This document shows, piece after piece, positions 1-8,427 of a stretch of 64,000 nucleotides of DNA; the first letter of the stretch is position 1; each line of letters starts with the position of its first letter. The position numbers and the translations under genes are program-made. The notes under the pieces are model-generated. The model saw only the letters and a list, made by a program, of their open reading frames with translations. It had not been told where the DNA came from and did no database searches. Location: assembly GCF_020251205.1 (NCBI RefSeq), contig NZ_JAIWYX010000002.1, forward strand, positions 124,001-188,000. Reading direction: 5' to 3'. Source of the DNA: Arthrobacter sp. M4. Its GTDB lineage: Bacteria; Actinomycetota; Actinomycetes; Actinomycetales; Micrococcaceae.

Positions 1-435
1 GCGGTGATCCCGCCGACCCCGGCCCCGGGTGCCACGACCAGCAAGGACGGCAAGGATCAGGTCTACGTGCCGCCGAAGCAGGGACAGGATCTCCCCGAGG
101 CCCGGCAGCCGGATCTCACGCCAAAGTTCCCGGTGCCGCAGGGCACGAGCATCAACTCCTCGTCGCAGCTGACCGCGGGGCTCGTTTCGACGTTCTCCTC
201 CTATGCGCTGAACGAGGATCAGAAGAAGACCTACGCAGCCTCGGGCGCTTGCCTGGCGGGCGTCGTCTTCCAGGCAGGGTTCTCGCAGGAGACGCTGCGC
301 TTCCTCGCCGGCGGCGCACCAATAGGGGCCGGATCGATCTCGGACTTCCTGCCGAAGGACGAGGACAAGAAGATCTGGAAGTCGAAGGACTTCACCTCGG
401 CACTCGTGGACTGCACTGCCAGCGCAAAGGTCTGA
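1..435 (+). CDS. C-terminal part of an unidentified mobile-element protein (cut by window edge)
   Basis: The reading frame is open from the first base of the window, so this is probably the 3' end of a longer gene. A GTG at position 4 could be a start, but there is no room to see a ribosome binding site. The visible part is Pro/Gln-rich at first and then a compact Ala/Gly-rich region with two cysteines. I see no recognisable catalytic motif or membrane segment. It lies on the same strand as the conjugation genes downstream, so it may be an element gene. Function unknown. Confidence 0.5.
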   Translation, partial: AVIPPTPAPGATTSKDGKDQVYVPPKQGQDLPEARQPDLTPKFPVPQGTSINSSSQLTAGLVSTFSSYALNEDQKKTYAASGACLAGVVFQAGFSQETLRFLAGGAPIGAGSISDFLPKDEDKKIWKSKDFTSALVDCTASAKV

Positions 436-512
436 GGCTCATCCATCGCGGGTTTTCGTCATGTCGTTGACTGGCTTCTACCGATCACAGCACTTCGATG
501 GCGACGTCGGCA

Positions 513-986
513 CTAGAGCCGTTTTGGCTGCGCATTGCCGAGGTGCGCGCGCACCACGGCAATGTCCCTCGTCGGGTCGCGCCGGATCCGCTTCGACTTG
601 ACGATGAACGCGGACTTCTCGATCACAACGAGCTTCAATCCATGTTCGGGGATAAGAAGGCGCTTGCGTTCGTCGTAGAGGCGACGTTGCTCGCCGCGAC
701 CGACACCAGAGACGGTCTGCCGTCGATCGAAGAACGGCGACGGCTTCGAATGCTGCTCCTCCTGGAACTCGACGACGAGCTTGAGATCGGACCAAAAGCC
801 GTCCACGGGCAGCTTGGTGCCGAGGGGTCGCAAAGGGGACGGGTCGCCGCGGAGCCAATCGAACGTCGCTTGGCGGCAGCTGCTCATGCCGAGGACGCCA
901 TCGCACAGGTCAAGCACGTAGTGCTCATCGGACGCAGTGCGGTCGACCATGCCGTGATTCTTGCAGAGTTCAGCCGAGAGGCCCAT
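513..986 (-). CDS. Putative PD-(D/E)XK-like nuclease-fold protein
   Basis: A 157-residue protein read toward the partial gene on the left. The central segment (VDGFWSDLKLVVEFQEEQH, then FFDRR, then GEQRRLYDERKR) has the spacing of small endonuclease-fold proteins: an acidic residue before a hydrophobic strand, then E-x-x-Q-H, then a basic helix. That fold is often found in restriction-like or Vsr-like nucleases, but the catalytic assignment is inference. No strong ribosome binding site precedes the ATG. It is convergent with the previous gene and separated from the next minus-strand gene by about 70 bases. It could instead be a conserved protein without nuclease activity. Confidence 0.5.
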   Translation of the reverse strand: MGLSAELCKNHGMVDRTASDEHYVLDLCDGVLGMSSCRQATFDWLRGDPSPLRPLGTKLPVDGFWSDLKLVVEFQEEQHSKPSPFFDRRQTVSGVGRGEQRRLYDERKRLLIPEHGLKLVVIEKSAFIVKSKRIRRDPTRDIAVVRAHLGNAQPKRL

Positions 987-1056
987 GCTTCATAGGTTCA
1001 AGAACGACGTTTGGTCCGCTCTGAGAGCTTAGGATCTCGGAACCAGGCTGATTCGG

Positions 1057-1557
1057 TCAGTGCCGGCGGCGGCCTGATACGGCCCGGTGCCAGTATTCCG
1101 CTTCTGCACTTGTCAGAATCTCGTAGATCTCCTCGACCACGAACTTGCCCAAATAAGGGCGTTCCTCGGCGCTCAAAGTTCCCAGAGACACCAGTGCAGC
1201 CGACAACAGCACATCGTCCTCAATCGAAGGCTCAACCCATTCCCGCACGCCATCATCGGCGAGGTCCTCCCAGACATATGGCGAGGTTGCTATGGCCTCC
1301 CTGACCGCGGCGAGTCGCACCCTTACGTCTCCACTGCGGGACCGCGTGTAGAGACGGATCTGGTATTCATCCGAGGCCGGAGCCGCAAGAGGTGCCCCGC
1401 CGGCTAACGGATGATGAGCAGCAATGACCTGGTAGCGGGCCCGGGCAGGGTGTCGGTCATGGAGGTCCTGGCGTATTTCTCTGATGCGGTGCCCGGGGCG
1501 CAATGTTGCAATTCCAGGGATGCGGTTGTCCCGCCTATTCGCGTTGTGTGGTGCCAT
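1057..1557 (-). CDS. Hypothetical protein
   Basis: The C-terminal two thirds looks like a real soluble protein: an amphipathic acidic stretch (EAIATSPYVWEDLADDG) and a regular helical tail ending in a basic cluster. I chose the internal ATG at 1557 because the frame upstream of it has the composition of non-coding sequence. No domain was recognised. It runs in the same direction as the nuclease-like gene at 513-986 and could be co-transcribed with it. The region has several overlapping open frames, so this call is tentative. Confidence 0.35.
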   Translation of the reverse strand: MAPHNANRRDNRIPGIATLRPGHRIREIRQDLHDRHPARARYQVIAAHHPLAGGAPLAAPASDEYQIRLYTRSRSGDVRVRLAAVREAIATSPYVWEDLADDGVREWVEPSIEDDVLLSAALVSLGTLSAEERPYLGKFVVEEIYEILTSAEAEYWHRAVSGRRRH

Positions 1558-1742
1558 GACCTGTCCCGACAATCGGCCGACGGAGCTCCCCTCCTCCATG
1601 GTAGGCCTGGCTCGGACGGAGGTTGAAGGGCGATGGAACAAGGCGGCTGGGCATACCGGAACGAGCTTGATCGTCCCTGAGGTTTTCCACATACGCCAGG
1701 ACTCCCCTACCGGCAGGCGGCAACCGATGCTGCACTGGAGGC

Positions 1743-1844
1743 ATGCTCAGCTACGAAGACATCATTCTGCTCGGGGAGGAACGGGTCTTGGTCATCCAGG
1801 AACACGAAGAGGGCCGTTGCTGGTGCGGTCAGACCTGGCAATGA
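1743..1844 (+). CDS. Possible very small protein
   Basis: A 33-codon frame with protein-like composition: an acidic-hydrophobic repeat (YEDIILLGEERVLVIQEHEEG) and a CWCG motif near the end. A GGAGG lies only one base before the ATG, which is too close for a normal ribosome binding site. It may be a remnant of a longer gene. Nothing else in the interval between 1558 and 1996 looks coding. Confidence 0.2.
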   Translation: MLSYEDIILLGEERVLVIQEHEEGRCWCGQTWQ

Positions 1845-1996
1845 CCACAGACATCCCGGTCGGGCAACGCGGAGCCAGGGTGTCCTGGTTTGCGAAAACA
1901 CACATATGACTTCTCATTGACGTAACCACCGGGTAATGTCCAGCCCGGCATATCCCCAGCAAATGGACTATTGCCTGGCCGTCAAAAGGAGACCAA

Positions 1997-3238
1997 GTGC
2001 ACCAGGACGAATACAAGACCCTCGTTGCTTTGCTTGCGGAGCGCAACAAATGGCGGGCTGCGTACTACAGGGCCTGCTTGCAGGACGTCGGTGACGATGA
2101 TGAGGATCAGGCCAACAGCAAGGCCGAGGCCTACTACCGGATTCAGACCGCCGAACAGGACATTCAGTACCAGGCGGCGAAGATTCTGGGCGAGGACCAG
2201 AGAAGCAACCTGGACAGGTTGCTGGGATATGACTTTGAGCAAAGCACTCCATGGAACGTGGGCGAATGGGCAGCCGGGGACAACCCCGTAGAGGGCGGCC
2301 GTGTTCCCGTACTGCCGTATTTGCTGGCCGGCGACTTCGTGGATGCGTGCGGAACCGTTGTTGTGCGCTCGATCAGTGGGTTCCACTCCGGAGACGTGCT
2401 GATGCGCAGCGGCTTCCATCCCCAGGCCTTCAGGTACCGCCATCCGGGCAAGTACCTTGTGCCGCACATGCTCTGGCAGCTTGGTACGGGCGAGTGGATC
2501 GGCATCGACGGCGTGAGCGTGGGCTATGGCGGCCATGGCCCAGGCTATGCGGAAAAGGCACTCCGCAGTGCCGGTCTGTCGGAGCCCGTGGCAGCCCGCA
2601 TCGTTGGCTCCCGCTTCTGCGACGTCAGCGCCTTGGACACGGCCAACCCTGCATGGGACACCAGCGCCCGGTGGCCGGTGGAGCCCCGGCAGATGCCCGA
2701 GCTCAGGGAAGACGGCACTCTCGTCGTTCACACAGGTGAACGCCTTGACAGCCTGTCCACCTCCCACGGCCTCCGGCTGAAGGACAATGCCCCCGACCCG
2801 GACGAAAGCGGCTTCTACCCGTCGACCCACGAGGTGGACAGCGTGACCGCATGGTTCAACTTCCTCGATCAGTCCCCCGAGGCGTTGCCCTCATGGGCCC
2901 GGGGCGAGCGGACCATCTCCTTCTTGTTGGATGACCATTCGGCCGGAGAGAACGGCTACGTCAAGGGTGGGAGAAGGAACGGCTCCGGAGTCCAGTCGTT
3001 CCCTTCCGTCGTGGTAGTGCAGGGAGCTGTCCAGGTATGGGGGCATTACTATCACCGGGATCAGCTTCGGCCGCTGGATCCCCAGGTCCGGGAAATCGCC
3101 GCATCCGCCGGCTACACCGGCGAGGTCCCTTTTGTCGAAGGGGAGCCGTACACCTTTTTGGAAAAGGTCGGGAGGTTCATCAACCCTGAGCGGAAGTACA
3201 CCGGCGTCCGGACGGCGCTGGTCAAGGAAGCTGAGTGA
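1997..3238 (+). CDS. Hypothetical 413-residue protein
   Basis: GTG start preceded by a good AAAAGGAG ribosome binding site. The N-terminal 70 residues are helical and charged. The rest is mixed alpha/beta with many Gly, Trp and Tyr residues (for example GIDGVSVGYGGHGPGYAEKA), as in a secreted or glycan-related fold, but no signal peptide is present and no family was recognised. Its TGA stop overlaps the GTG of the following membrane-protein gene, so the two are translationally coupled and probably act together. Long antisense frames in the same interval lack a ribosome binding site and natural composition and were dismissed. Function unknown. Confidence 0.65.
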   Translation: MHQDEYKTLVALLAERNKWRAAYYRACLQDVGDDDEDQANSKAEAYYRIQTAEQDIQYQAAKILGEDQRSNLDRLLGYDFEQSTPWNVGEWAAGDNPVEGGRVPVLPYLLAGDFVDACGTVVVRSISGFHSGDVLMRSGFHPQAFRYRHPGKYLVPHMLWQLGTGEWIGIDGVSVGYGGHGPGYAEKALRSAGLSEPVAARIVGSRFCDVSALDTANPAWDTSARWPVEPRQMPELREDGTLVVHTGERLDSLSTSHGLRLKDNAPDPDESGFYPSTHEVDSVTAWFNFLDQSPEALPSWARGERTISFLLDDHSAGENGYVKGGRRNGSGVQSFPSVVVVQGAVQVWGHYYHRDQLRPLDPQVREIAASAGYTGEVPFVEGEPYTFLEKVGRFINPERKYTGVRTALVKEAE

Positions 3239-3627
3239 ACGGCCTCCTGGCCGCCTGGAAGGATCTCCGTTTCACGTACCTGACGTCGAGCCTTCTGCTG
3301 GCTCTGCCGTTTGCGCCGGCTGCCCTGGCCCAGGGGTTCCAGGCCGGACGGCAGACCGGAGCCGGTGTCCTTGCGGAATAGGTTCTGGGTGCGGTCGTGA
3401 CGGTCCTGCATATAGGGCTGTTCCCCTTGGCGCGGGAACTCTACTTCAGGGCCACGGCCCCGATAGCGCGCGGATTGAGCGGGTTCATCCTCGCGGGGCC
3501 GCTCCTCATTGCTCACATGATCGGAAAAGTCCTCGTCTATATCGTCCTGAACATACTGAGCATTCCTCTCGGCCTGCTCGGCCTCATCATTCTTGGTCTG
3601 AAGGCCCGAAGGCCTGGCAGCACCTGA
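3235..3627 (+). pseudogene. Small membrane protein interrupted by an in-frame amber stop
   Basis: The GTG at 3235 overlaps the stop of the upstream gene. Forty-eight codons encode a signal-like hydrophobic segment (LTSSLLLALPFAPAALA) and end at a TAG at 3379-3381. The same frame stays open after the TAG to 3627 and encodes about 82 more residues with two further hydrophobic segments (including HMIGKVLVYIVLNILSIPLG). Read through the TAG, it is a coherent membrane protein of about 131 residues. It may be a recent pseudogene, two separate small proteins (a GTG at 3397 could restart), a sequencing error, or programmed readthrough. A strong terminator follows. The neighbour at 1997-3238 is intact. 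Confidence 0.6.
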
Positions 3628-3655
3628 ACCTTGCAAGGTTGACTGCCTGACAGCG

Positions 3656-3696
3656 AAGAACCCCACCCGGCTCTAGCCGGGTGGGGTTCTTTTTTG
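3656..3696 (+). terminator. Rho-independent terminator
   Basis: A perfect 17-bp stem (3656-3672 pairing with 3675-3691) with a 2-base loop is followed on the plus strand by a T-rich run. It closes the 1997-3627 transcription unit and sits at the convergent junction with the small minus-strand gene at 3708-3875. Confidence 0.9.
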
Positions 3697-3707
3697 TTTT
3701 GAGGCCG

Positions 3708-3875
3708 CTACGCTTCAGACCTCTCGGTGCGGATGACGATCGCGCGGGATTCTTCCGGGATTTTCTCCTTGGCCGCGGCCAGGGCCGTGTCATAGTCGGG
3801 ACCCGTGGCAGTGACATAGGTCAGTCCGCCCTGGGCATCTTCAACGGTCAGCGTAATTTCCACAGGTTCGAGCAT
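3708..3875 (-). CDS. Small conserved-looking protein, 55 residues
   Basis: A short gene starting at an ATG at 3875 and ending with TAG. The product is acidic, with a beta-strand-like N-terminus (MLEPVEITLTVEDAQGG), a central TATGPDYDTALAAAKEKIP segment and an RAIVIRTER end, typical of small actinobacterial proteins of unknown function. It is transcribed toward the strong terminator at 3656-3696 and away from the operon starting at 4122. Composition and third-position G/C bias look coding. No function can be assigned. Confidence 0.6.
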   Translation of the reverse strand: MLEPVEITLTVEDAQGGLTYVTATGPDYDTALAAAKEKIPEESRAIVIRTERSEA

Positions 3876-4121
3876 AATGCCGGCGTGGTTTCCATCGCGC
3901 CCAGGTCGAACATTTGTGGGGCGGCCCCGGCATCGGGGCCGAATGACCCGGGGCCGCCCACTTTAGGGGGACACGCGATCAGGCGCTGACCGGGTGACGC
4001 AGATGACTCTACCTCTCCGCAAAGGTCTGTCACAAGTCATTACCCAATCATTCGTGACAGGCATTGGAATGACGTTAGAATGGACTCATACATCAGTCGA
4101 ATATGACAGGAGAGGCCAGAC
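3876..4121. promoter_or_regulatory. Divergent intergenic region with a long GC hairpin; candidate oriT or control region
   Basis: This 246-base gap lies between divergent genes. It contains a perfect 12-bp inverted repeat (GGGCGGCCCCGG at 3919-3930, its complement at 3948-3959) with a 17-base loop and no T-run. It also contains a GACTCAT motif at 4083-4089 close to the start of the next operon, matching motifs upstream of other element operons. A hairpin beside a gene for a ribbon-helix-helix-like protein is where conjugative elements often place oriT, but that is inference. Nick-site consensus was not recognised. Confidence 0.4.
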
Positions 4122-4532
4122 ATGACCGTCGTCGACGAGCCGAAGGCTGCGCCTCCCGCTGCGCGGGTTGCGACCAGGTCCGGTGGACCGAGCACCGACC
4201 AGAACGGCAGCGACCGCAGGGAGCGGGTCTTTACCCGCCTGTCCTCGGACGAGAAGCAGCGGGCGGAGTACTGGGCGCAGCGGCGCGGCTACCCTTCCGC
4301 CAACGAGTACTACGCCGAGGCGATCGCCGAGAAGATCCGGCGCGAGAATCTCGACTTCGACATCCCTGATCTGCTCACCGCGCGCATCAACCAGGTCGTC
4401 GACGAGCTCAAGGCGCTTTCGACGAACAACGCCAACCTCGAGCGGGTCGTGACCATGGGCTTCGATTCCCTTCTCGGGCTGACCAGGGGCGACAACTATC
4501 TGTTGGACGAGGAGAACGGGGAGCTGACGTGA
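4122..4532 (+). CDS. Putative DNA-binding relaxosome-like accessory protein
   Basis: A 136-residue protein with a CAGGAGAGG ribosome binding site. After a disordered first 30 residues comes RERVFTRLSSDEKQRAEYWA, a short strand followed by two helices, which is the usual layout of ribbon-helix-helix or MobC-like proteins that bind DNA near the transfer origin. The C-terminal half is an amphipathic helix that could mediate oligomerisation. It is the first gene of a coupled three-gene operon (GTGA overlaps at 4529 and 5563). The hairpin region upstream fits an autoregulated or relaxosome role. Assignment is by architecture only; a transcriptional regulator is the main alternative. Confidence 0.55.
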   Translation: MTVVDEPKAAPPAARVATRSGGPSTDQNGSDRRERVFTRLSSDEKQRAEYWAQRRGYPSANEYYAEAIAEKIRRENLDFDIPDLLTARINQVVDELKALSTNNANLERVVTMGFDSLLGLTRGDNYLLDEENGELT

Positions 4533-5566
4533 GCCAGGGTCTGAACGAGATCATGCCGTCCACCGACGAGCTGATGGACGTCGATACGTCCTTCCTCGAT
4601 GCGTACCGGACCGGCGGGAGCGAGGGCCTGAAGCGGGCCCAGGAACGGGCACAGCCGGCGGAGCCGGAGCAGGACACGCCGGAGAAGGATGAGGCCTCGC
4701 AGCAGAGCGCCGAGAACCTTGACCGGGACACCGGTGCCGGACAGCGGGGAGGCTCAGGAGCAGGCAGCGCCACTCCCCCGGCCCAGAGCGACGCGGTCGC
4801 CGTCGACACAGCAGCGATGCCGCAGGTGCACGACGACGTTGACGCCGAAGCGCACCCCGTGGCCCTCCCGGTGTCGCCGCCGGAAGATGCCAACCTCATC
4901 CCGCCCGTCCCGCTCCAGCACACCGACCATCAGGAGGCCGTGCAGTCTGCGGCGGCCAGGGGCGGCTCCGGCGGAGGGGACGAAGGCAGCGAGTCGTTGC
5001 CACAGAGCGGCTTCCGGCTCGAGGGCGTGAAGAGCCAGCCTGCCGTCCGGGCCCTGCCCGAGGCCATCGTCGGTGCGCTGCGGGAGCAGCTGCGCTCAGC
5101 GGCCGTCCGTGAGCTCGGTGTCGGCGACACGGCAGCCCGCGAGTTCGCCGAGCGGTTGAGCCAGGCAAGCCTGGTCACGGCCTTTCTGCTGGCTCAGCTC
5201 GACCTTGGACTGGCGACCGATGCCGCCACCCGGCGCGCGGCGCAGCTGTTCCGCTCCCGTGATCCGCTGCTGGGCAGCATCGCGGCGCGCATGGAAGCCC
5301 TGGAGCGGAGGGGCCGTGAGCAGACCCAGGGCCTGGCCGCGCTGCACGGGCAGCTGGGTGAGGTAAAGGAGACCAGCGCGGCGATCGAGCAGGCACTCGC
5401 GTACTCGATCGCGGACCGCACGAGCAACTTCCTGCGCGGCTCGCACGATGTCCACGACGCTCCGATCACGCACAAAGACGCGGTCTTCGTCCGGGACCGG
5501 GTGCGGGAGGCGACGAAGAAGCAGGCGAAGCTCGAGCGCGAGCGGGAAGGGCGGCCGATCCGGTGA
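4529..5566 (+). CDS. Conjugative-element accessory protein with disordered N-terminus and helical C-terminus
   Basis: A 345-residue soluble protein whose GTG start overlaps the upstream stop. Residues about 30-170 are Pro/Ala/Gln/Asp-rich and look disordered. Residues about 175-345 are mostly helical (LPEAIVGALREQLRSAAVRE, then LATDAATRRAAQLFRSRD, then a region likely to form a coiled coil) and end in a very basic helix. No enzymatic motif is visible. Coupling to the DNA-binding-like gene before it and the HNH gene after it suggests a role in DNA processing for transfer, but this is context only. Function unknown. Confidence 0.55.
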   Translation: MSQGLNEIMPSTDELMDVDTSFLDAYRTGGSEGLKRAQERAQPAEPEQDTPEKDEASQQSAENLDRDTGAGQRGGSGAGSATPPAQSDAVAVDTAAMPQVHDDVDAEAHPVALPVSPPEDANLIPPVPLQHTDHQEAVQSAAARGGSGGGDEGSESLPQSGFRLEGVKSQPAVRALPEAIVGALREQLRSAAVRELGVGDTAAREFAERLSQASLVTAFLLAQLDLGLATDAATRRAAQLFRSRDPLLGSIAARMEALERRGREQTQGLAALHGQLGEVKETSAAIEQALAYSIADRTSNFLRGSHDVHDAPITHKDAVFVRDRVREATKKQAKLEREREGRPIR

Positions 5567-6225
5567 GCACCGCCACGCACAGGAGTACAGCGACCGACGC
5601 CGAGCGGTTCTGGGAGAAGGTAGACAAGGAGGCGGGCAGGCTCGACGGCACAGGCTGCTGGGTCTGGACCGCCTCGGGCCGCTTCGGCCTGTCGAACGGC
5701 CGGTCCTCGGTCACGCCGCGCCGATACGCCTGGGAGGCCCTGCAGCAGGAGCTCGGGCTCGGGTCCCTGACGCAGGACGAGATCCTGCGGATGGCCTGTG
5801 GTCGCAGTGCCTGCGTCAACCCCGGGCACATGCAGAAGGGGGCCAAGCCGCTGCGCCGGCCGGGCAGCCGTACCTGTGCCCGCGGGCACACGATGGACGC
5901 CGACAACGGCTACTGGGCCAAGGACGGCACCTGGGTGTGCCGTCCTTGCAAGCGCGACCACTCCCGCCGGTACCGTCAGGACCCGCAGTTCCGGGCAGAC
6001 CAGGCTGCTGCCAGCGCCAGGTACATCGCCGCGGACCCGCAGCGGGCCGAGCGCAAGAAGCAGCGGCAGCGGCAGCGGTACCGCGATGACCCCGATTACC
6101 GCGCCCGGATCCGGGCGGCGGCGCGCGAGAGGCGCGCCAGGAAGAAGGCGGAGGAGGGCCGCGACGACCGGCCCGGCAACGTAGACACGAAGGAGACCGG
6201 GCGTCGGTCCCATGATTTGAAGTAA
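5563..6225 (+). CDS. HNH-type endonuclease-like protein
   Basis: A 220-residue protein with the N-terminal pattern of phage and element HNH nucleases: GCWVWTAS (Cys followed by the conserved W), an H-equivalent region around RRYAWEA, and CGRSACVNPGHM, where C-x4-C-x-NP-x-H supplies Zn and catalytic residues. A second Cys/His cluster (CARGH, CRPCKRDH) follows, as in homing-type HNH proteins. The last 90 residues are extremely Arg/Lys-rich and probably bind DNA. It is translationally coupled to the gene upstream and ends the operon starting at 4122. It could act in element transfer or as a homing or defence nuclease. Confidence 0.65.
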   Translation: MSTATHRSTATDAERFWEKVDKEAGRLDGTGCWVWTASGRFGLSNGRSSVTPRRYAWEALQQELGLGSLTQDEILRMACGRSACVNPGHMQKGAKPLRRPGSRTCARGHTMDADNGYWAKDGTWVCRPCKRDHSRRYRQDPQFRADQAAASARYIAADPQRAERKKQRQRQRYRDDPDYRARIRAAARERRARKKAEEGRDDRPGNVDTKETGRRSHDLK

Positions 6226-6333
6226 GTCTTTTCGGATTGGCATTGGTCCTGTAGTGCATCTTCGCGAATCCGTAAAAGCCGCTCGTGACGGGAGGATTTG
6301 TCGAATTGGTGAATTTTGCCCGACGATCAGGGC

Positions 6334-7761
6334 ATGGAAACTGCTGTCGGGTCCGACCCAAACTTCAGCCGCGTCGCAGCAATTGCGCTCGACACAAACA
6401 TCTTCGCCGAAGCACCCGGCATAGAAACGCTGAGATCTCTTTGTTCCCGCGCTGATAAGCACGGGCGAATTGAAATCTGGATAACGGACACTGTCATCTG
6501 GGAATGGGGCCAGCACTTGCACGCCCACTACGTCACGCTCCGAGCTGCGACAAGAAGGCTTCACAGTGCCGGGTTGTCGGTCGATGTCCCGGATGAAAAG
6601 ACAGCCAAAGATATTGCGCTGGACCTCAGAGGGGTCATCACGTCCTTGGGGCCCAGCATCCATGTCCTCAGTACCGCCGATTTTGCCCACGAAGCTCTTC
6701 GTGACCAAATCCTGCTGGAAGGACCGGCCAAACGAAAGAGTGAGGTAAAGACCGGCGCAGCCGATAGTGCTCACCTCCGTGCTTACATCCATGAGGGACG
6801 AAGTCGGGAACTGGAGTATGTGGTTGTCTCGGCAGATAAGGACACCCGCACCGCCTACCAACAGTGGCTCGGGGCGGAAGGTCCCCATATCTTCAACGAT
6901 CTTAGAAGGGCCACCGAAAAGATATTTGGTTCAGTTCCAAGTGATGCCGACGGGTTCAACCTGGCTCTGCGGCTCGCGTACCAAGGCGATGTTCTGTTGA
7001 GCGACGTCACAATCAGCGAAGGGCAGATGGGTGAATGGGCGGACCTGGCACCCGACGATTTTTCCTCCCTTTCGTTCGACGTCGATGCCGCCTCTGCCAA
7101 ACTCGTCGGTCTCAACCAGACCAAGCAGGACGCCACCGCGCTGACGTTCAGGGCCTTCTATCTTGCAGAGGTGAGGATCGCGGGCCTTCTGGAATCTCCG
7201 TGGAGCCGTGGAAACACCAGGACGCAGGAAGCAACTCTCCCAAAGGCCCTTCTGCGAGCGGACATCTCCCTTCCCGCGGGCTCCACTTCAGCTGAGGACG
7301 CATTGGTGACGAACTGCTATCTCGATGCCGGCGGAAGTGGCTGGAGTGAGCAAAGCGACGCGCTGGATAGCGTCATGGATGCTCTGACTCTGGTCCCAGG
7401 GGTCACCGTTGAACTGGATGGCCTGGCCTCTTGGCCGGAACAGCGGAGGAACCAATCCTCCAATTTGGTGGTAGACGTTGCCGGGAATCCCTTGGATCTC
7501 ACCATCTACGGCAGCTACTTCGGCAACTGGGAGTTGACGGCTTCGTATGGCGATTGGAAGGTCATGCTGAAATGCGATGCCCTTGGGGTTGGCTATACCG
7601 ATTCGGAAGGCGACGGGATCCCCGAGTATTACGACATCACTGCATTCGGCAGTGAAGCATGGTCAGGGAACGCGGAGTTCGCAATCAATGAAATGCTGTT
7701 TGAGGCTCGACGCGCAGAGTTGGCAGGCAGTGCCAAATCTGTTGAAGATGAAGCGCCGTAA
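6334..7761 (+). CDS. Large PIN-domain protein
   Basis: A 475-residue protein. The N-terminal 200 residues form a PIN-like nuclease domain: AIALDTNIF supplies the first acidic residue, then an acidic position in DTVIWEWGQH, then GAADSAHLRAY, then VVVSADKDTR, which together give the usual four-acid Mg site. The remaining 270 residues are acidic and beta-rich and unrecognised. They may be a sensor, a substrate-binding or an antitoxin-like region. A TTG at 6316 is an alternative start. No antitoxin gene is adjacent: the preceding gene is the HNH protein and a terminator follows. It resembles stand-alone PIN proteins with long C-terminal extensions found on mobile elements. Confidence 0.65.
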   Translation: METAVGSDPNFSRVAAIALDTNIFAEAPGIETLRSLCSRADKHGRIEIWITDTVIWEWGQHLHAHYVTLRAATRRLHSAGLSVDVPDEKTAKDIALDLRGVITSLGPSIHVLSTADFAHEALRDQILLEGPAKRKSEVKTGAADSAHLRAYIHEGRSRELEYVVVSADKDTRTAYQQWLGAEGPHIFNDLRRATEKIFGSVPSDADGFNLALRLAYQGDVLLSDVTISEGQMGEWADLAPDDFSSLSFDVDAASAKLVGLNQTKQDATALTFRAFYLAEVRIAGLLESPWSRGNTRTQEATLPKALLRADISLPAGSTSAEDALVTNCYLDAGGSGWSEQSDALDSVMDALTLVPGVTVELDGLASWPEQRRNQSSNLVVDVAGNPLDLTIYGSYFGNWELTASYGDWKVMLKCDALGVGYTDSEGDGIPEYYDITAFGSEAWSGNAEFAINEMLFEARRAELAGSAKSVEDEAP

Positions 7762-7865
7762 CCCGTTTCCATAAACGCGAGACTCGATTTCGTCTTCTGC
7801 CGCTGTCTGAACTGAGCTCGGCAGCACGTCCGGGCTAACCAGCACACTTTGCAGCCCAACATATC

Positions 7866-7897
7866 AGCCCGTTGCCACCAGGCAACGGGCTCATTTT
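7866..7897 (+). terminator. Rho-independent terminator after the PIN gene
   Basis: A perfect 11-bp stem (AGCCCGTTGCC at 7866-7876, complement at 7881-7891) with an ACCA loop, followed by CATTTTC on the plus strand. It ends the PIN-gene transcript and separates it from the convergent gene at 7936-8427. Confidence 0.8.
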
Positions 7898-7935
7898 CAT
7901 GCCAGGGTCCGCAAGGAGGCCCCGAAGCCCGGCCG

Positions 7936-8427
7936 CTAGGACCGGACGGTGAGCCGGCCTTCCTTCATGTCGTCGCGCAGCTGCGACAGCATGTACCAGT
8001 GCGCGCCCTTCGGCTTGAGTGAGATGTAGTGCTCGTGCTGCTTGCCGTCATGCTCCCAATCCAGGACCATCTCCGGACGGCGCAGCAGGCCCTGGTATTC
8101 GTCGACGTCGGCGCGGATCTCCACGCGCACACGTTCGTCCGCAGGCGGCACCAGCAGCACCGCGACGTCGCCCTCGTAGCTCAGTGAGACCTCCTGGGCG
8201 AGGAGCCGCCGTACGTCGGCCGTACAGATCTCTCCGCGGGCGACGTCGAAGACGTTCTTGCCGTGCGTGGCGCTCTCCCAGGCGTCGATACACTCGATCA
8301 GCATCGAGCACCCCTGGGCGATACGGATGACGTCCGCCTCGTCCGGCGGCCAGCTGCCCTCCTGCATCTCGATGAGCATGCTGCTGAAGTCCTGTGGTGT
8401 GCGCAGGAAAGCGTGGTCGAGGGCCAT
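7936..8427 (-). CDS. Hypothetical element protein, 163 residues
   Basis: I chose the ATG at 8427 because CCAGGAG lies at a good distance upstream and because the frame further upstream runs into the repeat-rich control region. The product is a soluble acidic alpha/beta protein (MALDHAFLRTPQDFSSML at the start, a DWEHDGKQHEHYISL strand region near the end). No domain was recognised. It is divergent from the topoisomerase gene and shares with it the GACTCG array, so it may be co-regulated with, or regulate, that operon. Confidence 0.6.
   Translation of the reverse strand: MALDHAFLRTPQDFSSMLIEMQEGSWPPDEADVIRIAQGCSMLIECIDAWESATHGKNVFDVARGEICTADVRRLLAQEVSLSYEGDVAVLLVPPADERVRVEIRADVDEYQGLLRRPEMVLDWEHDGKQHEHYISLKPKGAHWYMLSQLRDDMKEGRLTVRS

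Noticed and set aside
1982..2830. Long minus-strand open frame (282 codons)
   Set aside because: It is antisense to the gene at 1997-3238, which has a good ribosome binding site and coupling to the next gene; the minus frame has neither.
5194..6888. Minus-strand frame of 564 codons
   Set aside because: Crosses three plus-strand genes and gives Arg/Pro-rich nonsense.
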